64,000 nucleotides of DNA from Hippopus hippopus (lineage: Eukaryota; Mollusca; Bivalvia; Cardiida; Cardiidae): NCBI GenBank assembly GCA_946811185.2, contig OX328106.1, positions 5,144,746 to 5,208,745 of the forward strand, read 5' to 3'. The notes under the pieces were generated by a model. That model was given only the letters and a program-made list of their open reading frames with translations, was not told where the DNA came from and did no database searches. Positions 48,901 to 55,168 of this stretch are shown here, in pieces (within the stretch, counting starts at the first letter, position 1; every line of letters starts with the position of its first letter). The translations under genes and the position numbers were made by a program.

Positions 48901-49448
48901 ATTTCTATACACAATATATATTTTTAACCAATATAGTCTATATATTTGTTACTCAATAAATATCTTTATACACAATGAATATAATCTTATACACAATATA
49001 TATACATCATACATACATAATGAATTTATTTGTAGACAATAGATATCTTAATATAGAATATAAATCTTTAATATGGAAGACATATATTACCAGATACAAT
49101 ATTACAACGTATTTCACGCCATAGAGGGGTATATTATTCCTGGTTCCAGTCTGATTTTTTTTCCTTCCACATATTCTAACGTTACTTTGTCAAAATTAAG
49201 GACCCTTTTTCCCTTTTACAACAGTGGTTTTTTTTTTAGACGTGATAGGGTGAAATCAAATATACGTATCTGGCAAAGAATAGAGATAGGCAAAGAGAGA
49301 CAAATAGACGGACGGACGGACGTGACGAGGGACAGAGACAATGTGGAATTCAAAACGGGCGGACAAGCAAATAACAAAAAGTCGTACCTATTTGAATGAC
49401 CAGGAATCCTACAACACAGAGTGTCCCAATGAAAACTCGAGTCGCCAT
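29550..49448 (-). CDS. Gene B: secreted, membrane-tethered 12-cysteine protein, complete
   Basis: Six exons: 49448-49388, 38167-38047, 36583-36456, 35465-35357, 31643-31516 and 29665-29550. All introns are GT-AG with phases 1, 2, 1, 2, 1. Joined length is 663 nt, exactly 220 codons plus stop. Residues 1-20 form a signal peptide (core TLCVVGFLVIQI). Cysteines at 26, 34, 60, 69, 77, 98 form module 1; 111, 124, 139, 148, 157, 182 form module 2. A sequon N-A-S lies at 185-187. A hydrophobic run at 199-211 near the C-terminus fits a GPI-attachment signal or a single membrane span with a nine-residue tail. Family not recognised; a DUF19-like cysteine module is possible. Likely a cell-surface binding or defence-type protein, but that is a guess. 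Introns of 11.2, 1.5, 1.0, 3.7 and 1.9 kb are full of transposons. Confidence 0.86.
30672..30920. mobile_element. TIR MITE 'TTGCAACACGCGAAAAGGG', copy 1
   Basis: Terminal repeats TATGGCTTGCAACACGCG and CGCGTGTTGCAGGTCATA. Inside are two inverted CGGATTAGCCTG...CAGGCTAATCCG palindromes ('gtcgtctcggatcagcc', 'aggctaatccgagacgac'). Inserted in intron 5 of gene B; absent from block A near 1270. Confidence 0.8.
31161..31431. mobile_element. TIR MITE 'TTGCAACACGCGAAAAGGG', copy 2
   Basis: Ends TTGCAACACGCCAAAAGGG and CCCCTTTTCGCGATTGCATG. Internal 'cggattagactgcgcagtcc' and 'cgaaggctaatccg'. Same arrangement as 30672-30920. A partial third copy ends at 45490 and a fragment lies at 40885-40920. Confidence 0.75.
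31516..31643 (-). CDS. Gene B exon 5 (second half of module 2)
   Basis: The acceptor TTTTGTATACAG precedes 31643 and the donor GTAAGCTTG follows 31516. The exon is 128 nt (1+126+1), one codon longer than gene A. It encodes GMQKVNQCIGNTV, HCGEEAATVI and a final PQTC. Confidence 0.87.
31713..32557. mobile_element. TTAA-flanked non-autonomous DNA transposon, copy 2
   Basis: TTAA at 31709-31712 and 32558-32561. Terminal repeats CGACGTATATGACAAAT (left) and ATTTGTCATATACGTCG (right) match perfectly over 17 bp. Interior as in 11306-12209. The empty site survives in block A at 4667-4670. TTAA duplication is typical of piggyBac and Kolobok; the ends do not identify which. Confidence 0.85.
32640..33070 (+). 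mobile_element. Hub MITE copy, 5' hairpin truncated
   Basis: Only the right hairpin arm remains ('gagaatgttcacgagatgaa', 'ataaatttcgatctttca'). G-runs at 32735-32752, 'ttacctaggtaactagtgc', end 'aactaccgaaaggcacgaag' is worn. Confidence 0.7.
33925..34000 (+). mobile_element. tRNA-derived sequence (SINE head or tRNA pseudogene)
   Basis: A-box-like TTAGCTCAGTGGTTATGG at 33931-33948 and B-box GGCTCGAATCC at 33970-33980 are correctly spaced for RNA polymerase III. No acceptor stem pairs convincingly, so a functional tRNA is not claimed. CTTTGTT-rich sequence follows. Confidence 0.5.
34180..34400. mobile_element. MITE family with TGTCAGCCTGCGCAGG palindrome, copy
   Basis: 'atgaatccataaaatccagt', 'tgaggtggcattgtccttgg', 'acgtcagcctgcgtcgactg', 'cgctggctgac', 'cccctttttcacagagtg'. 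A hub MITE follows at once. Confidence 0.6.
34425..35325 (+). mobile_element. Hub MITE interrupted by a CCGTATYCGACTG element
   Basis: Hub body at 34425-34636 (G-run, 'ttttcggtaatttcccgtg', 'cacctaggtaactagtgcgc') resumes at 35248 ('ataaaatcggtatttctcac', 'tggtcgtaaccatgat') and ends near 35325. The insert (about 34648-35246) has inverted ends CCGTATCCGACTG and CAGTCGAATACGG and no evident gene. Confidence 0.75.
35357..35465 (-). CDS. Gene B exon 4 (first half of module 2)
   Basis: The acceptor TTTTATTGTACAG precedes 35465 and the donor GTATGTAG follows 35357. The exon is 109 nt. It encodes SSCWNNDQVQNGINQCAKTT and ends PTPDC. The CWNNDQVQ core is identical in gene A. Confidence 0.88.
35700..35790. 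mobile_element. Snapback MITE core
   Basis: Hairpin 'aggagaaaatgttgataaga' / 'agcattttctccttttcct'. Only the core remains. Confidence 0.5.
36060..36125. repeat. GATCAAGATCAGACTGCAC palindrome family
   Basis: 'gacaatgtcaatcaagatca', centre 'cacgtgctgtg', inverted 'cagtctgatcttgatttaca'. Confidence 0.65.
36246..36446. repeat. Foldback element next to exon 3 donor
   Basis: Near-perfect hairpin of about 100-bp arms: 'gtagcaaccagttttgcaat', 'aaaaacgagaactgcaataa', 'cgttgcgatgacaat' ... complement ... 'ttttactgcaaaactggttg', 'ctac'. An internal sub-hairpin reads 'acatttcacttcatg'. It lies within ten bases of the gene B exon 3 donor (36455). Confidence 0.85.
36456..36583 (-). CDS. Gene B exon 3 (second half of module 1)
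   Basis: The acceptor TTTCCTACAG precedes 36583 and the donor GTATGCTATG follows 36456. The exon is 128 nt (1+126+1), one codon longer than gene A. It encodes FKPCVETEIADC and YMCEDQYD. The FK-CVET and YxCEDxY cores are shared with gene A. Confidence 0.88.
36650..37110. repeat. Expanded polypurine (GAAA)n tract
   Basis: About 460 bp of A/G-rich sequence with GAAA, GAAAG and GGAAGG units, upstream of the gene B exon 3 acceptor. It is the same position as 7862-8060 in gene A but over twice as long. Long Phe/Ser- and Lys/Glu-rich frames here are artefacts. Confidence 0.88.
37205..37420. mobile_element. Snapback MITE copy
   Basis: 'tttttaccagatgacaattt', 'aaagccttcaaataaaatg', core 'ggagagaacgctggttacta' / 'ttgttttccttttcc', right end 'gattcgtaaaagtctggaat'. 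Its left end is shared with block A (8275-8335). Confidence 0.6.
37740..37795 (+). mobile_element. SINE 3' fragment
   Basis: 'gtgataagactttagctttt' then 'aaagcggcgttaagctccaa' and 'tacaaacaaa', matching the 3' end of the SINE at 12694-12928. Confidence 0.6.
38047..38167 (-). CDS. Gene B exon 2 (first half of module 1)
   Basis: The acceptor TTTTACTTTCAG precedes 38167 and the donor GTATGTGTATG follows 38047. The exon is 121 nt. It encodes PVLSCDSAAIEQCVKNSFG, DDGIPQFTG and a final QLQSFC. The NxFGDDGxP core is shared with gene A. Confidence 0.87.
38590..38700. mobile_element. Snapback MITE half copy
   Basis: 'tgctggttacaggcattttc', 'cttcccactatattttcaag', 'gcgttaaaactcgggattgt', 'gtggtaagcggtt'. 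The left half is absent. Confidence 0.5.
39120..40660 (+). pseudogene. Decayed LINE: reverse transcriptase and RNase H remnants
   Basis: Fragments in shifting + frames follow the order of a jockey/I-group pol protein. The catalytic region is readable in one frame at about 39405-39720: NPGVDNTLYVDDFFICFRAR (YVDD motif), followed by FKFSKTKTRCMHFC. Downstream come a YLLKLKSFPCNPTHKVV segment (near 40065-40125) and an RNase H-like GNDKADVTAKSTLSLP (near 40488-40535). Many stops and frameshifts interrupt it, and a (TTTA)n expansion (39717-39780) sits inside the coding part. It lies in intron 1 of gene B and is certainly inactive. Confidence 0.75.
39717..39780. repeat. (TTTA)n microsatellite
   Basis: TTTATTTATTTA runs with TTTTATTT variants, inside the decayed LINE. 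Confidence 0.9.
41123..41379. mobile_element. TIR MITE 'TGACCCGTCACGC'
   Basis: Ends TGACCCGTCACGCGGAAAGG and CCCTTTTTGCGTGACGGGTCA. Internal palindrome 'tggtcagcctgcgcaattcg' / 'cgcagtctgatcagg'. Adjacent to the 5'-truncated LINE at 41430. Confidence 0.8.
41430..44336 (+). pseudogene. 5'-truncated Tx1/L1-like LINE
   Basis: Readable from about 41440. The RT finger KNDKSPGIDGF (41516-41548) is followed by SLRPITLLNVLYK, LIDFEKAFDSI and, after one nonsense TAA at 42062-42064, RGCRQGDPISAYLF and the catalytic QFADDTTLF (near 42210-42235). A second TAA interrupts at about 42421. Frames then change near 42675 and near 43150. A C-terminal zinc-finger-like region MCSFCNRCEDTIAHLFYEC ends with a stop at 43831. 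A non-coding 3' part follows to an AATAAA near 44328. FADD and the C-x2-C...H...C tail fit the Tx1/L1 group. No endonuclease is present. Two stops and two or more frameshifts mean it is inactive. Confidence 0.8.
44338..44510. mobile_element. Snapback MITE copy
   Basis: 'ccctttaccacacaatgacg', half hairpin 'aaaatgctggtaacc', right end 'gtcgtctgcaaatgctttca', 'ttgccgtgtggtaaaggg'. It abuts the LINE 3' end. Confidence 0.65.
44439..45190. repeat. Recent tandem duplication, about 343-bp units
   Basis: 44439-44782 and 44849-45190 are almost identical: 'atgaaattgtcgtctgcaaa', 'cacggtacttcaggttgtct', 'aacaagccggaatgcatcct', 'aatcgtggcacaaaatggat' and 'tcatgtcagccagcgca' in both. Differences are few and mostly in homopolymers. 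A spacer of about 66 bp separates them. Confidence 0.9.
45290..45490. mobile_element. TIR MITE 'TTGCAACACGCGAAAAGGG', partial copy
   Basis: The right half is intact: 'cggattagcctgcgcgggtt', 'gcgcaggctaatccgagatg', 'aatgtccctttttgcgtgtt', 'gcaagccatat'. The left terminal repeat was not found. Confidence 0.65.
46353..46683 (-). mobile_element. tRNA-derived SINE, different family
   Basis: On the minus strand the head reads GGAGCCGAGCCCTGGTAGCT, CATTCGGTACTCGG and a B-box-like GGTCGCAAGTTGGATCTC. The 3' end is 'aacggagttaaacaccatat' then CAATCAATCAACG. The body differs from the SINE at 12694. Confidence 0.65.
46838..47031. mobile_element. Snapback MITE interrupted by hub MITE
   Basis: 'gagacacctgacggaacaat', 'caaagcattcaaagactgc', core 'ataaaatgctggaaaccagc' / 'attttatcgttttct'. 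The hub MITE at 47032-47453 cuts it off. Confidence 0.65.
47032..47453 (+). mobile_element. Hub MITE copy
   Basis: ATAGAGGATATTTG to GCATGAAA, with TAA at 47029-47031 and 47454-47456. The hairpin (47050-47160) lacks the GTGGCGCAGCCAC centre. Body is nearly identical to 28860-29158, including the same internal deletion, so these two copies form a subfamily. Confidence 0.85.
47748..47880. mobile_element. MITE family with TGTCAGCCTGCGCAGG palindrome, left half
   Basis: 'aaaaaggggctaaatgcatc', 'cggtgacacatgatg', 'atcatgagataggatgatcc', 'ttggacatgcagaaaa'; then truncated. Confidence 0.5.
47881..48560. mobile_element. Cluster of snapback MITE copies
   Basis: Copy one: 47895-48180, with 'tttggagatatctaaaattt', core 'gagaaaatgctggttttcct' and right end 'gtcatgaaaactcaggattg'. 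A GATC-palindrome fragment lies at 48315-48385. Copy two: 48415-48560, with 'tttaccaaataactta', 'aaggacttgcagagaatgg' and 'gaaaatgctggttacca'. Confidence 0.6.
49388..49448 (-). CDS. Gene B exon 1 (signal peptide)
   Basis: ATG at 49448 in strong context (AAAATGGCG). 61 nt encode MATRVFIGTLCVVGFLVIQI plus one base, then the donor GTACGAC. Same length and phase as gene A exon 1. Confidence 0.86.
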
Positions 49449-49532
49449 TTTATTTTCCTTCTCTCAGGTCAAATGTGAAAGGTGCTGTCAATGCGAAGGT
49501 TTGCTCTGTGCAGCGCGCTCGCTGCATTTACC

Positions 49533-49542
49533 GCCTTTTATC
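49533..49542 (-). promoter_or_regulatory. TATA-like box of gene B
   Basis: GATAAAAGGC on the minus strand about 85 bp upstream of the start codon, matching 16857-16866. Surrounding sequence (49460-49640) is conserved with block A more than the introns are. Confidence 0.6.
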
Positions 49543-49781
49543 TTTGCCAGACGAAAGAAATCCTTTCCCACCGTCCAAACTGAACACTTACGCAGACGAC
49601 AACGTATTCTTTGCTAATTGTAAAGTGTAATACTGGGAATAATCAGGGTTGTCTTGTCTTCGAGAAAATAGAAAAAAATTCGTGAAAAAAGGAGGTTTGG
49701 CTTGTAATCAGCTTATTTTTACAATTATATATAACTTTTCCTCCGGCTCGTAAAATCAAGAGAGCGTTTTGCAAAGGGAAA

Positions 49782-50000
49782 ACTCTTTACCAGACGACAA
49801 AATTTTAGACTTGTCCGAATTGAAAGCATTTGCAGACGACATATGAAATATGACAGAAACAATTAAAATTTTCTTTGAAATGGTAGAAAACGTTGTTGGA
49901 AATGGAGAAAATGCTGGTTACCAGCATTTACTCCTTTTCCAACGATGTTTTCGAAAGTATTTTTTATTTTTTTGTAGTTAAAACTCAAGATCGATTGGCA
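49782..50000. mobile_element. Snapback MITE copy shared with block A
   Basis: 'ctctttaccagacgacaaaa', 'gaaagcatttgcagacgac', core 'agaaaatgctggttaccagc', 'taaaactcaagatcgattgg'. Orthologous to 17117-17345. Confidence 0.75.
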
Positions 50001-50199
50001 AAAGGTCAGTCAGCACTTATGTCACTTGAAAACCACTTGAAAACTAAGCCACATCCTCCAACCTGAGAAGTCGGAAGTCGACCCACTTTACAATTTCCCG
50101 CAAATTTCACAATGGATAAAGATAAAGAAAGGGTGCCATTTTCGAAAAATCACCCCCATTACCAAACAAATCCGTAGTTCCAACGACCCTGGAACAAAC

Positions 50200-50720
50200 G
50201 GTTTTTGGAAACATTGAAAGAAAAGGAGAAAATCGTATTCTACCCTGTCAAAGGTAGAAATTATCAACTCAGCAAAATTTGATCTGTTGTCTGCAAATGC
50301 TTTCAATTTGGCCTAGTCAAAAATTTTGCTGTTTGAAAAAGAGTTAAAGGGAGCAATCAAACAAAAATTCTTGAATGTTCTTTTGTTTTCAACAGTTTGG
50401 TTAGATAATAGTTAGCAAACCATCAATAAATAAAGTTTCTTTAATGGGCTACGTAGCCTAATAAGATATTTTTAGGTTTTGTGCCATTATTTCGCAAAGA
50501 CTTATTGGAAAGTCAAGTGATCATCATGGGTGGATTACATGGGATCGTATTCAAATAAGCATGATGGTATCACATCTGGTATTATGAATTTTCTCCTTTT
50601 CCCACGATGTTTTCTACTCTATCAAAGACAAATTCCATCATTTGAGCCCCATTCAAATTGCCGTCTGCAATTGCTTTCAATTTGGAGAAGTCTACATTTT
50701 TTGTCGTTTGGTAAAGATTT
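50200..50720. mobile_element. Two partial snapback MITEs
   Basis: 50200-50345 ('tggaaacattgaaagaaaag', 'gtctgcaaatgctttcaatt') and 50575-50715 ('tgaattttctccttttccca', 'cgtctgcaattgctttcaat', 'gtcgtttggtaaag'). Both are right halves. Confidence 0.55.
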
Positions 50721-50737
50721 AGAGAAGATGACTGTTT

Positions 50738-51060
50738 AATTGAATCAAATGCTTAAGGCTGTGAATATTGGACAACTTTCCTCTAGACGTTTAAGGATAG
50801 GGCTATTGGGATTTGTGTAACATCGTCTTTCATCGCCACAATTGTACGGATTCGGCTAAGACTCGGGTAATCCGTAATCGTTGCGGAGAACCAGCGCCTA
50901 TAGTCGGATCGATTACAGATTACCCGAGTCTTAGCCGAATCCATACGTTTTTCGGCGATGAAAGACGATGTTACACGAATCTCATTAGGGTGCCCTATCC
51001 TTAAGTAAACGTCTAGAGGAAAGTTGCCCAACATTCACAGCCTTAAGCATTTGATTTGAT
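50738..51060. repeat. Long foldback element, about 320 bp
   Basis: Arms of about 140 bp: 'aatcaaatgcttaaggctgt', 'gacaactttcctctagacgt', 'gtaacatcgtctttcatcgc', 'ggattcggctaagactcggg' return inverted at 50920-51058. The loop is near 50880-50915. The minus-strand frame 50783-51034 is a product of the palindrome. Confidence 0.88.
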
Positions 51061-51124
51061 AGGGGTGACTTATCCTTAATACATCTTTGTTTCTGTTTCG
51101 TCGCACTAAATCCAAAAATTCCTT

Positions 51125-51350
51125 AACTCTTTACCAAATGACAGAATTTTAGACTAGTCTAATTTGAAAGCATTTGCAGACAACAAAATAAATGTGATTG
51201 AAAAATTGAAATTTGTAATGGGAAGGGTAGAAAACTGTTTTGGGAAAAGGAGAAAATGCTGGTTACCAGCATTTTCCCCTTTTCCCAAAATGTTTTCAAA
51301 AGGCTTTTTTCTCAGGGTCGTTAAAACTCAGGACTGACTGGTAAAGGATT
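51125..51350. mobile_element. Snapback MITE, best-preserved copy
   Basis: 'ctctttaccaaatgacagaa', 'ttttagactagtctaatttg', 'aaagcatttgcagacaac', core GAAAATGCTGGTTACCAGCA flanked by TTTTGGGAAAAGG and CCTTTTCCCAAAA, right end 'gggtcgttaaaactcaggac', 'tgactggtaaaggatta'. No transposase. Ends TTTACCAAA.../...TGGTAAAGG form short inverted termini. Confidence 0.8.
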
Positions 51351-51539
51351 AAGATTGTGAATTGTGGGAAACTTTCCTCTTGCATAATGCATGTCTGTTC
51401 CTGTTTCTGTTTCGTTTTGTGATATCGTAAAATACCTTAAAGTCCCAGTAGCTTCCAAAATTGAACAACATGTGTGCTAAAATGCATTTACATGTAAATA
51501 ATATCATTTAAAAGTATGGAAATTATTAGGACGACGACA

Positions 51540-51610
51540 TAACAAATATTCTATTTATTTCATGCTTCTAACCCCCGTTTTGTTGGGTCTTTTGTCAAAA
51601 TCCAGTACTG
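51540..51610. mobile_element. Hub MITE fragment
   Basis: 'aatattctatttatttcatg', 'cttctaacccccgttttg', 'gtcaaaatccagtactgg'; the middle of the hub family only. Confidence 0.55.
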
Positions 51611-52080
51611 GCGGTTCTTCATAATGACCAGTACAGCAGACATAACTGGACAAGTGCATGACTTCAGTAACCTCACTTTAGTTAAATATGGGGTCCTGCA
51701 ATGTTTTTGGTACCGATAATATAGTTCTATATCTTACTTTAGATATCGCTTTTGTCACTTTCATTCAAATCTTCGAAGTCTGAAATAATTTGTCTAATGT
51801 TCTTTTATATGGTGTCTGTTCTCCAATGTTTGGTCTCAATTTTATTTCCGACATGGCTTCACGTTTTATACCACTTCTGTTGAGATATGTTTTCGAAACT
51901 ACCTGAAACTTAGACTCGAATGTCTTTCATGGGATGTTTTGAATTGTTTTTCGCTATGATTTTTACAGTTCGCCTAAAATTAGCCCAACCGCATTTTGGT
52001 CACACTCATAGGGTGGTAATCTTAAAGACGCTATGTCCCTTTGACCGCAAAAATTCATATACAATAATAATGTAGAGTTC
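51600..52080. repeat. Direct repeat, partner of 54205-54760
   Basis: Shared phrases: 'actggacaagtgcatgactt', 'tatcgcttttgtcactttca', 'tctgttgagatatgttttcg', 'catagggtggtaatcttaaa', 'aaaattcatatacaat'. No coding frame. The copies lie about 2.6 kb apart on either side of the left arm of the large inverted repeat. Confidence 0.75.
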
Positions 52081-52879
52081 GTTTATGGAACTATACCAGT
52101 TCATATAATTTACTCTTCTTCATTTTACGCTATACCACATGAAGTAGGCCAAATTTTGGCTAGGTTTCAGGAAAACACTTATGTTTGGGCCTTGGAAAAG
52201 AAAAGAAAGGGTAAACAAGTTCGTGCTGGTCTACGATATTGAATCATTAAATTAAACCCAATTAATAAACGAGATTAGGGACTCAAAACTAGAAGTTTTT
52301 GCTGTCCAAACAATAGACGACTACAGTTACTGTGCTTGCATGAGAATTGTTTTCATGAACAGGTAAACTCTTTACTCGGAGTAGTCGTCAACCCTCCAAC
52401 CATTTTTAAGCTGTTTTGTTCATAAATTTTGACACTGCATGGAATGAAAAAAAAAAAAAAAAAAAAAAATCAAACTAAGTCCTGAAAAATTCTGAAAACT
52501 TCACCCAGAATTGGTAAAGGTAATGTCATTAACGACGTTCGCGACAGTTTCCATTATCACGCTTCGTGTAACTATCACGCTCACCTTTTACTCGAAAAAC
52601 GGTGAGCACCTAACACAGTTCATCTTACCACACTTGTAAATGTCTGCAGAGTGGATAAACCAAGAACCAAAACGGATTGTTTCATGTCAGCAAAATGAAG
52701 AAAAAAAAGTATTTGAATCAAGCCAAATAATTATATGCGAAGCAAGAATCCAAAATTACGCTTTCAAAAGGTCGGACTGAAAGTCAAAGTAAATCACCTG
52801 ACTACGTCACCTAACAACGGAAATGTGGACACAGGTCATGCTTTTACTAGCGCTCTATCTGGCAGACGTATCTTTGAGC

Positions 52880-53215
52880 TAAAACATCTTTTCAGATGCA
52901 GATGCTTTCAGTTTGGTCTAGTCCAAAATTATGTCACTTGGTAAAGACTTGCAGAAAACGAGGGGCTGTACATAACTCTTTCTCCTTTACCAGGTTGTCC
53001 CTTAGCTTGATGAGTCTGCAGATGACAAGCAGACAACATTAGAAAACATTGATGTCAAAAGGAGAAATTGCTCCTAACGATTGATTTCTCCTTTTCGCAC
53101 AATGATTTCTGACCCATCAAAGAACTGTGATACTTGAATACCAGGTTTTAGTTTAGCGTCTGGAAACGCGTCAAATTTAGAAGAGTCTAAAATTAGTCGT
53201 TTGGAAATGGGTTAA
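52880..53215. mobile_element. Two snapback MITE halves at the inverted-repeat edge
   Basis: 'gcagatgctttcagtttggt', 'atgtcacttggtaaagac', core 'aaaaggagaaattgctccta' / 'ttgatttctccttttcg', right end 'gcgtcaaatttagaagagtc', 'agtcgtttggaaatgggtta'. Confidence 0.6.
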
Positions 53216-53925
53216 TGCTAACATCAATATTACATTTACATGCTATGAATTGGTTTATTATGACCAACAAACTTGATTCTTATAAAAAATTGTTGTATTA
53301 TTGAAAAAAGGGAGATAATTTACTTCATATAATGTCTTTGTCTTTGACAAACGTTACATGTATTCATTAGTTAGTGCCCCACCCACAAACTTAAAATGTA
53401 TTTTCTGAAAAAATAAAGCTGGTGACCTATTTGTTTTAAGCCTGATTCATTTAGTTTAGTACCTGAATATTATTTATAGAAAAAATAAGAAAAATCTGAA
53501 TGTTAGAACATTAAAAATAAAAAACTTTAAAAGATACTCTTTTTTTTTTTTTTTCCCCCCAAAATAAAGGTGTTTTAGCCATAAGTTAAGGGCTTTTTTT
53601 TTAAATATTGATACTCAGTATACTCTAAATTATTTTTTTTCATTAAATTTGATGTTTCACCAATACAATGACATAAAATTTGCTTATAATTGTTGTCATT
53701 TAAAAAAAATATACATAGACTTAGTTTTCATAGGTGAAATTTCATCCTGAACTGCCGCAATGCAGGGTGTACTAAAAGAAATATTCATAGAATTTTCCCA
53801 AAGCTGGTGACCCCCTCTTTTTATCTCCTATTTTTGTATATCAGATAATAAACTATCACCAAACAAAGTTTCGTGAAATTCTGAATGTTTTAAAAAAATG
53901 GCGAAACTGTAGCGATCGTCTCTAA
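53008..53925. repeat. Left arm of large inverted repeat
   Basis: TGATGAGTCTGCAG (53008) to GCGATCGTCT (53921) is repeated inverted at 58453-59169 and 63793-64000. Shared landmarks: 'catgctatgaattggtttat', 'ttagttagtgccccacccac', 'ttgatgtttcaccaatacaa', 'catcctgaactgccgcaatg'. The arm may extend further left, since the right arm runs off the window end. Confidence 0.9.
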
Positions 53926-53949
53926 GTATGCAAATTTTCAGTATAACAG

Positions 53950-54060
53950 CCAAAGCAATTTTTGAGATATTTCAAAATTCAGGGGGTCCCTATGAAGCCC
54001 AAACCACCTATAATCTGGAGTTCATTGGGACCCCTGAATTTTGAAATATCTTGCAAACTC
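53950..54060. repeat. Short palindrome in the loop
   Basis: 'gagatatttcaaaattcagg', 'gggtccctatgaa' pairs with 'ttgggacccctgaattttga', 'aatatcttgc'. Confidence 0.8.
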
Positions 54061-54204
54061 GCGTATCATTTTTGTGAAACTTTTCAATGTCTTTCAAAAT
54101 GACCTTACCAACCCTCAAAGCGAAAATTAAATTTTTTCTTCATCAAGAAAGAGCATTTTACCCATTTCAGTAGTGTTAAATTTTTGTTCTGAAACTTAAC
54201 TTTC

Positions 54205-54760
54205 TCCGGCGGTTTAGCACAATGACCAGAACAGCACAAACCTAACTGGACAAGCACATGACTTCAGTTTCTTATTTTAATTAAATATAAGGCCCTGAAA
54301 TTATTTTTTGTACAATAGTTGTATACCTTACCTTTGATATCACTTTCGTCACTTTCATACAAACCTTCTAAGTCTTAAATGATCTGTCCCATGTTACCTT
54401 GTATGGTGTCTGTTCTCGAATATTTGGTCTCAATTCTATTCATGGATTCGTGTTTTTGTACCATTTCTGTTGAGATATGTATTCGAAACTACCTTACACT
54501 TAGACTTGAAGGTCTTTCATGGTTTGTTTAAGAAATAATCTTCTTTCTATCGTGGTTTATCGTTCAATAAACCACAGTTGTGAGTTATGAGGCACAATAA
54601 ATAATCCACGAGGTCTTTCATGGTTTGTTTTGAATTTTCTCTATGATCTTTTCAGTACGCCCGAAATTAGCTCAACTGTATATTGGTCACAACCATAGGG
54701 TGGTAATCTTAAAGACACAGTCTTCCTTTGACCGTAAAAATTCATATACAATGTTTTATA
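54205..54760. repeat. Direct repeat, partner of 51600-52080
   Basis: See 51600-52080. This copy is interrupted at 54530-54611 by an 82-bp foldback-family fragment flanked by 19-bp direct repeats. Confidence 0.75.
54530..54611. mobile_element. Foldback element fragment with long flanking duplication
   Basis: Contains TTTATCGTTCAATAAACCAC and TGTGAGTTATGAGGCACAAT. Flanked by GGTCTTTCATGGTTTGTTT at 54511-54529 and 54612-54630, perfect over 19 bp. The paralogous repeat at 51928-51945 has the sequence once. Confidence 0.75.
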
Positions 54761-54976
54761 CTTAAAGGGCAAATCAACAAGTTTCAGATATGGTTAATTT
54801 TCAAATCTACACTTATCAAATGGTAACCTGGTAATGTTGTAATTAGAAAAAAAAATTAGTAAAAGTACTTTTTTTAAATTCATATTTCTGCTTATTAATT
54901 TTTATTGCATCGCTTATCTCCCTTACTTATTGTTGCGTCCCTTGATTTGTGACGTCATAGGAGAGCTTGTTTCAAT

Positions 54977-55168
54977 ATGGACGTTGTTTACGATAGTGAA
55001 CTGAGCGATATTGAAGACGAAGAAATAGACGGTTCTGGGCCGGTAAGGCCGTACATGTACAAGGCAATTTTTAAAGAAACTTATTAAGTTTCTGATGATG
55101 AGGATAACAGTAACTTTTCGCCCACTGATGACGAAAATGACGATGTTGTGCCGGACTTTTCAACGTGT
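54977..55168 (+). pseudogene. Acidic N-terminal coding fragment with PYMY motif
   Basis: From ATG 54977: MDVVYDSELSDIEDEEIDG, then SGPVRPYMYKAIFKETY, an in-frame TAA (55085-55087), then VSDDEDNSNFSPTDDENDD and a second stop near 55168. The Asp/Glu-rich start with a PYM(F/Y) motif recalls N-termini of P2X7-C-like proteins found near such transposons (recalled, low confidence). It lies 20 bp after the TGACGTCA site. Confidence 0.45.

Larger units (their letters stand above)
45494..49085. repeat. 3.6-kb AT-rich inverted-repeat structure
   Basis: Left arm 45494-46160 and right arm 48631-49085. Outer ends ATATGTCTTCTATATTAAA and TTTAATATGGAAGACATAT, inner ends 'accctggagaactcgta' and 'tacgagttctccagggt'. 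Both arms are built of AT tandem units ('tttattgtgtataaaaaata' and its complement). The left arm also has A(n)(TA)n at 45880-45955. The loop contains a SINE, a hub MITE and several snapback MITEs. Possibly a large foldback transposon. Confidence 0.75.
29990..50005. repeat. Paralogous block B (tandem segmental duplication)
   Basis: Partner of 600-17345; see that entry for landmarks. Block B is longer by insertions absent from A: the TTAA element (31713-32557), two TIR MITEs (30672-30920, 31161-31431), two LINEs and the AT-rich inverted-repeat structure (45494-49085). Confidence 0.85.

Noticed and set aside
50783..51034. 83-codon minus frame and its + counterpart
   Set aside because: Both are produced by the long palindrome at 50738-51060.
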